In this document: in pieces, positions 39,166 to 47,211 of the stretch
How the letters are laid out: each line of letters opens with the position of its first letter
Numbering within the stretch: the first letter of the stretch is position 1
Origin: Sheuella amnicola
GTDB lineage: Bacteria > Pseudomonadota > Gammaproteobacteria > Burkholderiales > Burkholderiaceae_B
Direction of reading: 5' to 3'
Assembly (NCBI RefSeq): GCF_010499255.1
Contig: NZ_JAAGRN010000001.1
Coordinates: 186,001-250,000 of the forward strand
DNA length: 64,000 nucleotides
Translations under genes and position numbers: made by a program
Notes under the pieces: model-generated
Told to the model about the DNA's origin: nothing
Seen by the model: only the letters and a program-made list of their open reading frames with translations
The model's database searches: none

Positions 39166-40233
39166 TCAACCTCGTTCGTACCAGCTCTTCGAGCGATTCA
39201 CCACGCGCACGACCAGCAGCATCACCGGCACTTCGACCAGGACGCCGACCACGGTTGCCAATGCAGCGCCGGAGTGCAGACCGAACAAGCTGATGGCGGC
39301 CGCCACGGCCAGCTCGAAGAAGTTGCTGGCACCGATCAGGGCCGAAGGACAGGCGACAGAGTGCTTTTCCCCCGCCCGCTTGTTCAGCCAGTAGGCTAAC
39401 CCGGAATTGAAGAACACTTGAATCAAGATCGGCACGGCTAGCATGGCGATCACTAACGGCTGCCGGATGATGGCCTCGCCCTGGAAGGCGAACAGTAGAA
39501 CCAACGTCAGCAGCAGCGCGGCCATCGACCACGGCCCGATCTTCTGCATGGCCCGTTCAAAGGCGGCCTGTCCTTGCTTGAGCAGATGCCGCCGCAAGAG
39601 CTGCGCCAGGATCACCGGCACGATGATGTAGAGCACGACCGAAATCAGCAGCGTGTCCCAAGGCACCGAGATCGAGGACATGCCCAGCAGCAGGCCGACG
39701 ATGGGCGCGAAGGCCACGATCATGATGGCGTCGTTCAGAGCCACTTGCGAGAGCGTGAAAAGCGGGTCGCCGTTGGTAAGGCGGCTCCACACGAACACCA
39801 TTGCCGTGCAGGGCGCGGCGGCCAGCAAGATCAAGCCCGCGATGTAGCTGTCCAGTTGATCGGCCGGCAGGAACGGAGCGAACACTTGTCGGATGAACAG
39901 CCACCCCAGCAGGGCCATCGAGAATGGCTTGACGGCCCAATTCACGAACAGCGTGACGCCGATGCCGCGCCAATGCTCTTTGACCTGGTGCAGCGCCCCG
40001 AAGTCGATCTTGACCAGCATCGGGACGATCATTACCCAAATCAGCAGGCCCACCGGCAAATTGACCTGGGCCACTTCCATGCGGCCTATGGCCTGGAACA
40101 CGTCAGGAAGGCCCTGGCCGAGCGCAACACCGGCGACGATGCACAGGGCCACCCACAGCGTCAGGTAACGCTCGAAGCCGCTCATCGGGGCCTGGCGCGG
40201 CTTCGCGGCGATGGCCTGTGCGCCGGCGCTCAT
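39166..40233 (-). CDS. acr3: ACR3-family arsenite efflux permease
   Basis: Inner-membrane As(III) exporter, 355 aa with about ten helices. Typical ACR3 segments are GVALGQGLPDVFQAIGRMEVAQVNLPVGLLIWVMIVPMLVKIDF, AAPCTAMVFVWSRLTNGDPLFTLSQVALND with the essential cysteine, and PSALIGASNFFELAVAAAISLFG. It is the last gene of arsR-arsH-arsC-acr3, each overlapping the next by four bases. Confidence 0.93.
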   Translation of the reverse strand: MSAGAQAIAAKPRQAPMSGFERYLTLWVALCIVAGVALGQGLPDVFQAIGRMEVAQVNLPVGLLIWVMIVPMLVKIDFGALHQVKEHWRGIGVTLFVNWAVKPFSMALLGWLFIRQVFAPFLPADQLDSYIAGLILLAAAPCTAMVFVWSRLTNGDPLFTLSQVALNDAIMIVAFAPIVGLLLGMSSISVPWDTLLISVVLYIIVPVILAQLLRRHLLKQGQAAFERAMQKIGPWSMAALLLTLVLLFAFQGEAIIRQPLVIAMLAVPILIQVFFNSGLAYWLNKRAGEKHSVACPSALIGASNFFELAVAAAISLFGLHSGAALATVVGVLVEVPVMLLVVRVVNRSKSWYERG

Positions 40234-40736
40234 GCTTCCTGCTCGGTCTTGCCGATGTTCGCCAGCTCGCGCTTGATGGCCGTCTGGTCAAGCATTTTGA
40301 GAGGCAGATTCACGAACAGGCGGACGCGGTTCATCATGTGCCGGAAGGTTTGTTCGAAGGCCCGGCGCTTCTCGGCGTCAGTGCCTTCGACGGCGGCCGG
40401 GTCTTCAAATCCCCAATGCGCCGAGATCGGCTGACCAGGCCACACCGGACACATTTCGCCGGCGGCGTTGTCGCAGACGGTGATGATGAAGTCCATCTTC
40501 GGTGCGTCGGGCGTGGCGTACTCGTCCCAGCTCTTGCTGCGCAGATTCTCGGTCGGGTAATTCACCGACTCCACCTTTTCGACGGCGAAGGGATTGACCT
40601 TGCCGGTTGGGTGACTGCCGGCGCTGTAGGCGCGGAAGCGCCCTTGCCCCATCGTGTTGATGAGAGCTTCGGCCATGATGCTGCGCGCCGAATTGCCGGT
40701 GCAGAGGATGAGGACGTTATAGATTCTTTCGGTCAT
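40230..40736 (-). CDS. arsC: Arsenate reductase (LMW phosphatase-like type)
   Basis: Reduces As(V) to As(III), the substrate of Acr3; 168 aa, cytosolic. The phosphatase-like P-loop CTGNSARS (residues 12-19) opens the protein, and later cysteines in [15 protein letters not shown] are candidates for the redox relay. It belongs to the thioredoxin/mycothiol-coupled class, not the glutaredoxin class of plasmid R773. Coupled to arsH and acr3 by 4-base overlaps. Confidence 0.93.
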   Translation of the reverse strand: MTERIYNVLILCTGNSARSIMAEALINTMGQGRFRAYSAGSHPTGKVNPFAVEKVESVNYPTENLRSKSWDEYATPDAPKMDFIITVCDNAAGEMCPVWPGQPISAHWGFEDPAAVEGTDAEKRRAFEQTFRHMMNRVRLFVNLPLKMLDQTAIKRELANIGKTEQEA

Positions 40737-41500
40737 GATGTTTCGCTTTCTGGTAGTGGCTGGGGAGCAATGGCGATGGATGAAAGATCGGTGGCCTCGT
40801 CGATGACGTGGCCGGCCGCTTTCCGTTCGGAATAGCGGTCTGTCAGTGCTTCACGGTGCGGCCGTACCAGCGCCGTGAAGCGCACCAGTTCTTCCATCAC
40901 ATCGGCTATTCGGTCGTAGTACGGCGAGGGCTTCATGCGGCCCGCCGCGTCGAACTCTTGGAACGCTTTGGCGATACTCGACTGGTTCGGAATGGTGAAC
41001 ATTCGCATCCAGCGGCCGAGCAGACGCAAGGTGTTCACGGCGTTGAAGCTCTGCGAGCCGCCGGATACCTGCATCACGGCCAGGGTGCGGCCTTGGGTCG
41101 GCCGGATGCCGGCCATTTCAAGCGGCAGATGGTCAATCTGCGCCTTCATGACACTGGTAATCTGACCGTGGCGTTCCGGGCTGCACCAGACTTGTCCCTC
41201 TGACCACTCGGACAGGGCGCGCAGCTCCTTGACGGCCGGGTGATCGTCGCTTTGCACTTGATCGGGCAACGGCAAATCGGACGGGTCGAAGATGCGTGTT
41301 TCTGCGCCAAAGAATTGCAGCAGCCGGGCCGCTTCCTCGACGGCCAGCCGTGAGAACGAGCGGGCGCGCAGCGAGCCATACAGCAGCAGGATACGCACCG
41401 GCGGGGCGTCGGGTGCCAGCCCGAGCGCCGGGCGCTCGATGGCAAAGGATTTGTCCAAAGCGGGCAAAGAATCGGGGTCGGAAAGATGGCGAAGTCTCAT
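40733..41500 (-). CDS. arsH: ArsH NADPH-dependent organoarsenical oxidase
   Basis: FMN flavoprotein that oxidises trivalent organoarsenicals or reduces quinones; 255 aa. The flavodoxin-like FMN loop is [23 protein letters not shown], followed by [21 protein letters not shown] and [21 protein letters not shown]. The start was set at the ATG overlapping the arsR stop ([17 protein letters not shown]); an in-frame ATG 42 bases upstream lies inside arsR. Confidence 0.92.
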   Translation of the reverse strand: MRLRHLSDPDSLPALDKSFAIERPALGLAPDAPPVRILLLYGSLRARSFSRLAVEEAARLLQFFGAETRIFDPSDLPLPDQVQSDDHPAVKELRALSEWSEGQVWCSPERHGQITSVMKAQIDHLPLEMAGIRPTQGRTLAVMQVSGGSQSFNAVNTLRLLGRWMRMFTIPNQSSIAKAFQEFDAAGRMKPSPYYDRIADVMEELVRFTALVRPHREALTDRYSERKAAGHVIDEATDLSSIAIAPQPLPESETS

Positions 41501-41829
41501 GCCAACACCTTCCCGGCTTCCGTGGTGCAAGACAGGTTGCACACCTGGCCGCCGCAGCAGTTTTCCGTGAGAAAGGCCACCAGGTTAGTGGCCGTCGAAA
41601 AGTTCGCCTCGTAGATCACAAATCGGCCTTCTTGCCGCGACGTGACCATGCCGGCGTGTGCCAGCTCTTTCAGGTGGAAGGATAGCGAAGACGGCGGGAT
41701 GCCGGCCGCTTCGCTGATTTTTCCGGCGGCCATGCCGGCGGGGCCGGCCTGGACGAGAAGCCGGAACACCGCGAGGCGCGATTCTTGAGCGATGGCCGCC
41801 AGGGCGGCTACAGCATTTATCGTTTCCAT
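41497..41829 (-). CDS. arsR: ArsR arsenite-responsive repressor
   Basis: 110-aa winged-HTH repressor that leaves DNA on binding As(III). The recognition helix is [18 protein letters not shown]. The metal site is C-terminal, ENCCGGQVC (Cys91, Cys92, Cys97) plus Cys101, as in the Acidithiobacillus-type ArsR and unlike the ELCVC type. The start codon lies only six bases after a good -10 element, so its mRNA is probably leaderless. Confidence 0.92.
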   Translation of the reverse strand: METINAVAALAAIAQESRLAVFRLLVQAGPAGMAAGKISEAAGIPPSSLSFHLKELAHAGMVTSRQEGRFVIYEANFSTATNLVAFLTENCCGGQVCNLSCTTEAGKVLA

Positions 41830-41830
41830 G

Positions 41831-41864
41831 TTTCAATAATAGTCGAAATATGGAGTGTGCTCAA
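41831..41864 (-). promoter_or_regulatory. ars promoter with overlapping operator
   Basis: On the minus strand TTGAGC and TATTAT are 17 bases apart. The -10 lies inside an imperfect dyad (TTTCRA...TYGAAA, 41831-41848) that is the likely ArsR site. Confidence 0.6.
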
Positions 41865-41976
41865 TAGCTCATTTAAGCTGTAAAAATGAGCTAGGCGCAT
41901 TTAGATCGATATGTGATAAATTGGCCTGCCAGTTTAAGATGGGTGCATTTGAGTATGCCCAAAGGAGCCCGCAAGT

Positions 41977-42714
41977 ATGCGCAGGACGAAGCCAGTAGCC
42001 GCGCCGATGGTGGCGCGGGTCTATCTGCGCGTCAGCACCGACGCGCAGGACTTGGAACGCCAAGAGGCGATCACTACGGCCGCGAAGGCCGCCGGCTACT
42101 ACGTCGCCGGCATCTACCGTGAGAAGGCATCCGGCGCACGCGCCGACCGGCCTGAGCTGCTGCGCATGATCGGCGACCTACAGCCCGGCGAGGTGGTCAT
42201 TGCCGAGAAGATCGACCGCATCAGCCGCCTACCTTTGCCCGAGGCCGAGCGCCTGGTGGCCTCGATACAGGCCAAAGGCGCACGCCTGGCCGTCCCTGGC
42301 GTGGTCGATCTATCCGACCTGGCGGCCGAGGCCCAGGGCGTCGCCAAGATCGTGCTGGAAGCCGTGCAGATCATGCTTTTTCGCCTGGCCTTGCAGATGG
42401 CCCGCGACGACTACGAGGACAGGCGCGAACGCCAGCGCCAAGGCATTGAGTTGGCCCGCCAGGCCGGGCGGTACAAGGGCCGCCGTGCTGATCCGAAGCG
42501 CCGCGCCCAAGTTGTCGCGCTGCGCAAGTCCGGCTACAGCATCAACAAGACCGCCGAGCTGGCCGGGTACAGTGCGGCCCAGGTGAAACGGATATGGGCC
42601 GAGGTCAGCCAGGCCGAAGCGAAGCAGCACGGCGCGTTCGTGGAGGACGCATTGACGGAAGCCGATGCCCTGGCCGCTGTCGGCCAGGATGAGCGCCAGG
42701 AGGAAAGGGCATGA
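41977..42714 (+). CDS. resG: Serine resolvase
   Basis: 245-aa resolvase/invertase family recombinase. The catalytic serine is Ser20 in YLRVSTDAQ, with the LER, GDL and EKIDRISR motifs, and a C-terminal HTH (VVALRKSGYSINKTAELAGYSAAQVKRIWAEV). It probably resolves multimers of the excised circle; the res site should lie in the 150 bases before it, shared with the ars promoter. Divergent from arsR, which suggests the ars genes and resolvase travelled together. Confidence 0.9.
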   Translation: MRRTKPVAAPMVARVYLRVSTDAQDLERQEAITTAAKAAGYYVAGIYREKASGARADRPELLRMIGDLQPGEVVIAEKIDRISRLPLPEAERLVASIQAKGARLAVPGVVDLSDLAAEAQGVAKIVLEAVQIMLFRLALQMARDDYEDRRERQRQGIELARQAGRYKGRRADPKRRAQVVALRKSGYSINKTAELAGYSAAQVKRIWAEVSQAEAKQHGAFVEDALTEADALAAVGQDERQEERA

Positions 42715-42935
42715 AGAAGCCGAACCAAGACGACGAGCCGTTTTTCATCACCGAGGAGATTGCGGCCGAAATGATCGCCGGCGGCTATGAGTTCGAGCTG
42801 CCGCCCATTCCTTGCACCATCCGCCTACGCGACGTGCTGGAGCGCATGACCGATGCTGAGCTAGCATTGCAGCCGGGCGAGATCGCCGACCAGGAGCGTG
42901 AACGCTGCCGGCGCAAGCCGTGTTCAACCTCATGA
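42711..42935 (+). CDS. Small hypothetical protein coupled to the resolvase
   Basis: 74-aa acidic protein starting in an ATGA overlap with resG. It has a segment FFITEEIAAEMIAGGYEFELPPIPCTIRLRDVLERM. The C-terminus (RRKPCSTS) lies just before the internal att-like region and may be altered by that junction. Function not recognised. Confidence 0.6.
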   Translation: MKKPNQDDEPFFITEEIAAEMIAGGYEFELPPIPCTIRLRDVLERMTDAELALQPGEIADQERERCRRKPCSTS

Positions 42936-43009
42936 TCTGGTCATGGTATTTTTCATGGCACTGAGCCTGATAGTTCTTGCAAATTGTTGTCACTAAAGGG
43001 TTTTGTGTG

Positions 43010-43035
43010 CTTGTTTACAATCGAGTGGGAGTGAC
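43010..43035 (+). repeat. Internal att-like site
   Basis: CTTGTTTACAAT, then C, then GAGTGGGAGTGAC: 25 of 26 bases match the right island border. A CATGGTATTTTTCATGG segment about 50 bases before it also recurs at the same side of the right border. It marks the left end of the CR2-sul2 part. Confidence 0.8.
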
Positions 43036-43145
43036 GGGCACTGGCTGGCAATGTCTAGCAACGGCAGGCATTTCGGCTGAGGGTAAAAGAACTTTCCGCT
43101 AAGCGATAGACTGTATGTAAACACAGTATTGCAAGGACGCGGAAC

Positions 43146-44639
43146 ATGCCTCATGTGGCGGCCAGGACGGCCAGCCGGGATCGGGATACTGGTCGTTACC
43201 AGAGCCACCGACCCGAGCAAACCCTTCTCTATCAGATCGTTGACGAGTATTACCCGGCATTCGCTGCGCTTATGGCAGAGCAGGGAAAGGAATTGCCGGG
43301 CTATGTGCAACGGGAATTTGAAGAATTTCTCCAATGCGGGCGGCTGGAGCATGGCTTTCTACGGGTTCGCTGCGAGTCTTGCCACGCCGAGCACCTGGTC
43401 GCTTTCAGCTGTAAGCGTCGCGGTTTCTGCCCGAGCTGTGGGGCGCGGCGGATGGCCGAAAGTGCCGCCTTGCTGGTTGATGAAGTACTGCCTGAACAAC
43501 CCATGCGTCAGTGGGTGTTGAGCTTCCCGTTTCAGCTGCGTTTCCTGTTTGCCAGCCGGCCCGAGATCATGGGGTGGGTGCTGGGCATCGTTTACCGCGT
43601 CATTGCCACGCACCTGGTCAAGAAAGCGGGCCATACCCACCAAGTGGCCAAGACGGGCGCGGTCACCCTGATCCAGCGTTTTGGATCGGCGCTCAATCTG
43701 AATGTTCACTTCCACATGCTGTTTCTCGACGGTGTGTATGTCGAGCAATCCCACGGCTCAGCGCGTTTCCGCTGGGTCAAGGCGCCGACCAGCCCAGAGC
43801 TCACCCAGCTGACGCACACCATCGCCCACCGGGTGGGTCGCTATCTGGAACGGCAAGGCCTGCTGGAACGGGATGTCGAAAACAGCTATCTGGCCTCGGA
43901 TGCGGTGGATGACGACCCGATGACACCCCTGCTGGGGCACTCGATCACTTACCGTATCGCTGTCGGTTCACAGGCGGGGCGAAAGGTGTTCACTTTGCAA
44001 ACTCTGCCGACCAGTGGTGATCCGTTCGGTGACGGGATTGGCAAGGTAGCCGGGTCCAGCCTGCACGCCGGCGTGGCGGCCAGGGCCGATGAACGCAAGA
44101 AGCTCGAACGGCTGTGCCGGTACATCAGCCGCCCGGCGGTATCCGAGAAGCGGCTGTCGTTAACACGAGGCGGCAACGTGCGCTACCAGCTCAAGACGCC
44201 GTACCGGGACGGCACCACGCACGTCATTTTCGAACCATTGGATTTCATTGCAAGGCTGGCCGCCCTGGTACCGAAGCCCAGAGTCAACCTAACCCGCTTC
44301 CACGGGGTGTTCGCACCCAACAGTCGGCACCGGGCGTTGGTCACGCCGGCAAAACGGGGCAGGGGCAACAAGGTCAGGGTGGCTGATGAACCGGCAACAC
44401 CAGCACAACGGCGAGCGTCGATGACATGGGCGCAACGGCTCAAGCGTGTTTTCAATATCGACATCGAGACCTGCAGCGGCTGCGGCGGCGCCATGAAAGT
44501 CATCGCCTGCATTGAAGACCCTATAGTGATCAAGCAGATCCTTGATCACCTGAAGCACAAAGCCGAAACCAGCGGGACCAGGGCGTTACCCGAAAGCCGG
44601 GCGCCACCGGCTGAGCTGCTCCTGGGTCTGTTTGACTGA
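43146..44639 (+). CDS. rcr2: CR2 rolling-circle transposase
   Basis: 497-aa IS91-family HUH transposase. An N-terminal zinc-finger-like region has CESCHAEHLVAFSCKRRGFCPSCGARRM. The HUH motif is NVHFHMLFLDG, and a second zinc-binding part near the end has CSGCGGAMKVIACIED. I recognise it as the ISCR2/ISVsa3 transposase. Rolling-circle transposition from oriIS can carry along neighbouring DNA, the accepted explanation for spread of sul2. Confidence 0.93.
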   Translation: MPHVAARTASRDRDTGRYQSHRPEQTLLYQIVDEYYPAFAALMAEQGKELPGYVQREFEEFLQCGRLEHGFLRVRCESCHAEHLVAFSCKRRGFCPSCGARRMAESAALLVDEVLPEQPMRQWVLSFPFQLRFLFASRPEIMGWVLGIVYRVIATHLVKKAGHTHQVAKTGAVTLIQRFGSALNLNVHFHMLFLDGVYVEQSHGSARFRWVKAPTSPELTQLTHTIAHRVGRYLERQGLLERDVENSYLASDAVDDDPMTPLLGHSITYRIAVGSQAGRKVFTLQTLPTSGDPFGDGIGKVAGSSLHAGVAARADERKKLERLCRYISRPAVSEKRLSLTRGGNVRYQLKTPYRDGTTHVIFEPLDFIARLAALVPKPRVNLTRFHGVFAPNSRHRALVTPAKRGRGNKVRVADEPATPAQRRASMTWAQRLKRVFNIDIETCSGCGGAMKVIACIEDPIVIKQILDHLKHKAETSGTRALPESRAPPAELLLGLFD

Positions 44640-44849
44640 CGAGCCTGAAGGCCAACGATACCAATCAAAATGCTGCGTTCACAGCGCCGCGGCAGGGATC
44701 CGCCGTGCTGGTTGTCGGAAAAGGAGCCGCTAGTGGGAAAGAGGAGGGTAAATTTTCAGCGTTGCTGGCTCCCCGTCAGCCGGATTGGGTTGCATCGCAG
44801 GGGTGTCGAAAGAGTCAACTGCGGTCCAAAGCTGTTGGACTTGGGTGAA

Positions 44850-44874
44850 AAGGGCGTTTATTCTTCCTATACGT
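44850..44874 (+). other. oriIS-like terminus of CR2
   Basis: TTCTTCCTATACG lies at the end of CR2, exactly where the reading of glmM breaks off. Similar TTCCTATACG ends are described for ISCR oriIS. Confidence 0.6.
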
Positions 44875-45117
44875 TGTCGGCAGCGGGCCAAAAAGGAATA
44901 CGTCCATGCCCATCGAGGTGAAACCGGCTGTGAGCGCGGGTTCAAGCATATAGCCCGACAGGCGCGTATCCTTGCCGATCACGACACGATGGCGGTGGTC
45001 ACCGCGACGAAAGACACGGCCAGCCGCCATGCCGACGCGCAAGGCGGTTTCCGCCGTCATCGCGCCTTCGTTGGCTTTGCCACGAATACCGTCTGTGCCG
45101 AAATATTTGCGCACCAT
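44875..45117 (-). pseudogene. glmM: Truncated phosphoglucosamine mutase
   Basis: The first 81 or so residues of Glm[23 protein letters not shown], then [34 protein letters not shown], after which the frame runs into CR2. Loss of the catalytic serine region makes it non-functional. In many bacteria glmM follows folP, so the pair sul2-glmM preserves the chromosomal order of the sul2 donor. Confidence 0.93.
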
Positions 45118-45203
45118 AAGGTCGATTATCCTGTCGTCGGGTCGCCCTCAAAGGGGACATGCCTGCTGAACCGCGAATATAGAGAAATATCCCGAATGTG
45201 CAG

Positions 45204-46019
45204 TTAACGAATTCTTGCGGTTTCTTTCAGCGCCGCCAATACCGCCAGCCCGTCGCGCAAGGGGCGCGGCTCGTGTGTGCGGATGAAGTCAGCTCCACCT
45301 GCGGCGGCGGCAAGCTCTGCAGCGAGTGTCGCGGCCCCGACATCCCCCGGACCACGGCCTGTGAGCGCGCGCAGAAAGGATTTGCGCGAAACAGACAGAA
45401 GCACCGGCAAATCGAAGCGCAGCCGCAATTCATCGAACCGCGCCAGCACCGAGAGCGAGGTTTCGGGAGCAGCCCCCAGAAAAAACCCCATGCCGGGATC
45501 AAGGACAAGGCGGTTGCGTTTGATACCGGCACCCGTCAGCGCCGCGATGCGCGCGTCAAAGAACGCCGCAATGTGATCCATGATGTCGCCAGCGGGTGCC
45601 TCGCGCCGATCTGCCTGCCCGTCTTGCACCGAATGCATAACGACGAGTTTGGCAGATGATTTCGCCAATTGCGGATAGAACGCAGCGTCTGGAAAACCGC
45701 GAATATCATTGAGATAGGCCACACCACGCGACAAGGCATAGGCTTGCGTCGCGGGTTGATAACTGTCGAGCGAGACGGGAATGCCATCTGCCTTGAGCGC
45801 GTCCAGCACCGGCGCGATACGCGCGATTTCTGTGTCGGACGAAACAGGCGCGGCGTCGGGATTGCTGGATGCCGGACCGAGGTCGATCACATCTGCCCCC
45901 TCGGCCATCAGCTTACGCGCCTGCGCAATGGCTGCGTCTGGCGCCAGATACCGGCCTCCATCGGAGAAACTGTCCGAGGTTATGTTGACGATGCCGAAAA
46001 TGATGAGCGATTTATTCAT
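45204..46019 (-). CDS. sul2: Sulfonamide-resistant dihydropteroate synthase Sul2
   Basis: 271-aa alternative dihydropteroate synthase of the folate pathway, insensitive to sulfonamides. Motifs are FGIVNITSDSFSDGGRY, GADVIDLGPASSNPDA, LNDIRGFPD, and LLSVSRKSFLRALTGR. The sequence matches Sul2 as I know it over its length. It is upstream of truncated glmM on the same strand. The start is directly after GAAGCCCCC, with no strong ribosome site. Confidence 0.97.
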   Translation of the reverse strand: MNKSLIIFGIVNITSDSFSDGGRYLAPDAAIAQARKLMAEGADVIDLGPASSNPDAAPVSSDTEIARIAPVLDALKADGIPVSLDSYQPATQAYALSRGVAYLNDIRGFPDAAFYPQLAKSSAKLVVMHSVQDGQADRREAPAGDIMDHIAAFFDARIAALTGAGIKRNRLVLDPGMGFFLGAAPETSLSVLARFDELRLRFDLPVLLSVSRKSFLRALTGRGPGDVGAATLAAELAAAAGGADFIRTHEPRPLRDGLAVLAALKETARIR

Positions 46020-46301
46020 GGGGGCTTCTATAATAATAATAATCGAGCATGAGTCTCATACGGATGCTCGGGTCGAAAGGGAATCCCCAGGCGAGTAACC
46101 TGTTTGCGGTGATCCATTAGCTGCAGGAGCAGAAGAGCATACATCTGGAAGCAAAGCCAGGAAAGCGGCCTATGGAGCTGTGCGGCAGCGCTCAGTAGGC
46201 AATTTTTCAAAATATTGTTAAGCCTTTTCTGAGCATGGTATTTTTCATGGTATTACCAATTAGCAGGAAAATAAGCCATTGAATATAAAAGATAAAAATG
46301 T
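46020..46301. promoter_or_regulatory. sul2 upstream region and right island end
   Basis: No gene. For sul2 (minus strand) the leader holds a hairpin with CGAGCAT / ATGCTCG arms (46044-46070) followed by an ATT repeat tract. Nearer the border are two CATGGTATT copies (46234, 46246), candidates for integrase arm sites. Confidence 0.45.
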
Positions 46302-46327
46302 CTTGTTTACAATAGAGTGGGAGTGAC
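46302..46327 (+). repeat. attR: right attachment site
   Basis: CTTGTTTACAATAGAGTGGGAGTGAC. The part GAGTGGGAGTGA duplicates the guaA 3' end, with G for A once. Confidence 0.87.
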
Positions 46328-46353
46328 CCTTAGTATTTCAGATTGAACATAGT

Positions 46354-46380
46354 CCGGTTCTGCTGATTAACCGGGCTTGT
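46354..46380 (+). terminator. Probable original guaA terminator, displaced by the island
   Basis: CCGGTT-9-AACCGG followed by GCTTGTTT, about 30 bases beyond attR. Confidence 0.55.
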
Positions 46381-46384
46381 TTAA

Positions 46385-47158
46385 TCAAAAATCTCTCCAC
46401 ACCGGCTTTCTTTTTTCTACAAATGCAGCGATTCCTTCCTTTGCATCATCTGTCGCAGCAACGTTGCAAAAACTATCCGCGGCTGCTGCAACCGCTTGTC
46501 GATACCCATTGTCATTTGCTTGCATGAAAGCTGCACGTCCAGTTCTGACCACAGCAGCCGACTTTCCACAAATCACCTGAGCTATTCGACGTGCTTCATC
46601 CAGAGCACTGCCATCAGCTGATGTTTTACATACCAAACCGAGTTCCACGGCTTCTTTCGTTCCGAATGAACGGCCGGTGAAAAGAATTTCGAAGGCACGG
46701 TGCCGTCCGATGATTCTTGGTAAATGCGAAAAATGAATTGACGGTAAAACTCCGGCATCAATTTCCGGATATCCAAATGTGGCACTTTCAGACGCAACAA
46801 TCATGTCGCAAGATATGGCGATAGTCATGCCACCGCCGCGCGCAGTACCGTCAATGGCAGCGATTGTTGGTTTACCCATATAAAACTGTGTGTCCGTCAT
46901 TCGGACGTATAACCTTTCCAGCAAGGCTCGAACCTTACCGGACTCTCCTGTATGAATCGCAGATAAATTTAAGCCGGCGCAAAATCTTCCCGGTACGGCC
47001 GATCCTACAATCACCGCCCGGACGGATGAATCATCCGATGCGCATTTTAAAGCGGCCAAATAGTCATCCAGCATCGTCTCAGATAAAGCATTAACCGGAG
47101 GATTGTTGAAAAGAATTTCAGCAACGTGATTTCTAACGTCATATTGAAGTGCGGTCAT
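46385..47158 (-). CDS. Enoyl-CoA hydratase/isomerase family protein
   Basis: 257-aa crotonase-fold enzyme. The oxyanion-hole segments are GRFCAGLNLSA and GTARGGGMTIAISCDM, and the catalytic region is FGYPEIDAGVLPSIHFSHLPR. The PEI glutamate is present, while the first catalytic glutamate of classic hydratases is not obvious, so isomerase or another crotonase reaction is possible. It is downstream of a CoA-transferase on the same strand. Together they suggest degradation of a carboxylic acid taken up by the neighbouring Bug-type receptor. Confidence 0.85.
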   Translation of the reverse strand: MTALQYDVRNHVAEILFNNPPVNALSETMLDDYLAALKCASDDSSVRAVIVGSAVPGRFCAGLNLSAIHTGESGKVRALLERLYVRMTDTQFYMGKPTIAAIDGTARGGGMTIAISCDMIVASESATFGYPEIDAGVLPSIHFSHLPRIIGRHRAFEILFTGRSFGTKEAVELGLVCKTSADGSALDEARRIAQVICGKSAAVVRTGRAAFMQANDNGYRQAVAAAADSFCNVAATDDAKEGIAAFVEKRKPVWRDF

Positions 47159-47211
47159 AAAAATCCCATGTAAATTTTGGTTTCTATTATTTTTTATATT
47201 TTCGTTTGTGA

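Larger units (their letters stand above)
43036..44874 (+). mobile_element. CR2 (ISCR2), IS91-like rolling-circle element
   Basis: About 1.84 kb: one transposase gene, a terminus next to the internal att-like site and an oriIS-like end abutting truncated glmM. Size agrees with the reported 1.85 kb of CR2. The right end is placed where glmM similarity stops; the left end is approximate and may include part of the att-like site. Confidence 0.82.
30867..46327 (+). mobile_element. GIsul2-type integrative genomic island in guaA
   Basis: About 15.5 kb lying between two copies of the guaA 3' end. It contains integrase, excisionase, IncQ-like repA/repC, an iteron array, an IncP-like oriT, trbJKL, an arsenic operon, a resolvase, CR2, a glmM remnant and sul2. 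This content, the guaA target and the length agree with the published island GIsul2, known from Enterobacter, Shigella and Acinetobacter. Seen directly: borders, genes and motifs. Recalled: the GIsul2 identity, which a sequence comparison would settle. GC is higher than in the flanking chromosome in the ars and CR2 parts. Confidence 0.88.

Noticed and set aside
39163..42931. An 11-base direct repeat (TGTTCAACCTC) flanking the ars-resolvase segment, as insertion scar
   Set aside because: In 15 kb several such 11-mers are expected by chance, and no inverted ends or target duplication accompany it.
46028..46043. Phase-variation tract (ATA/ATT repeat) before sul2
   Set aside because: Only about five units and located in the leader; sul2 is known to carry this region constantly, as far as I recall.
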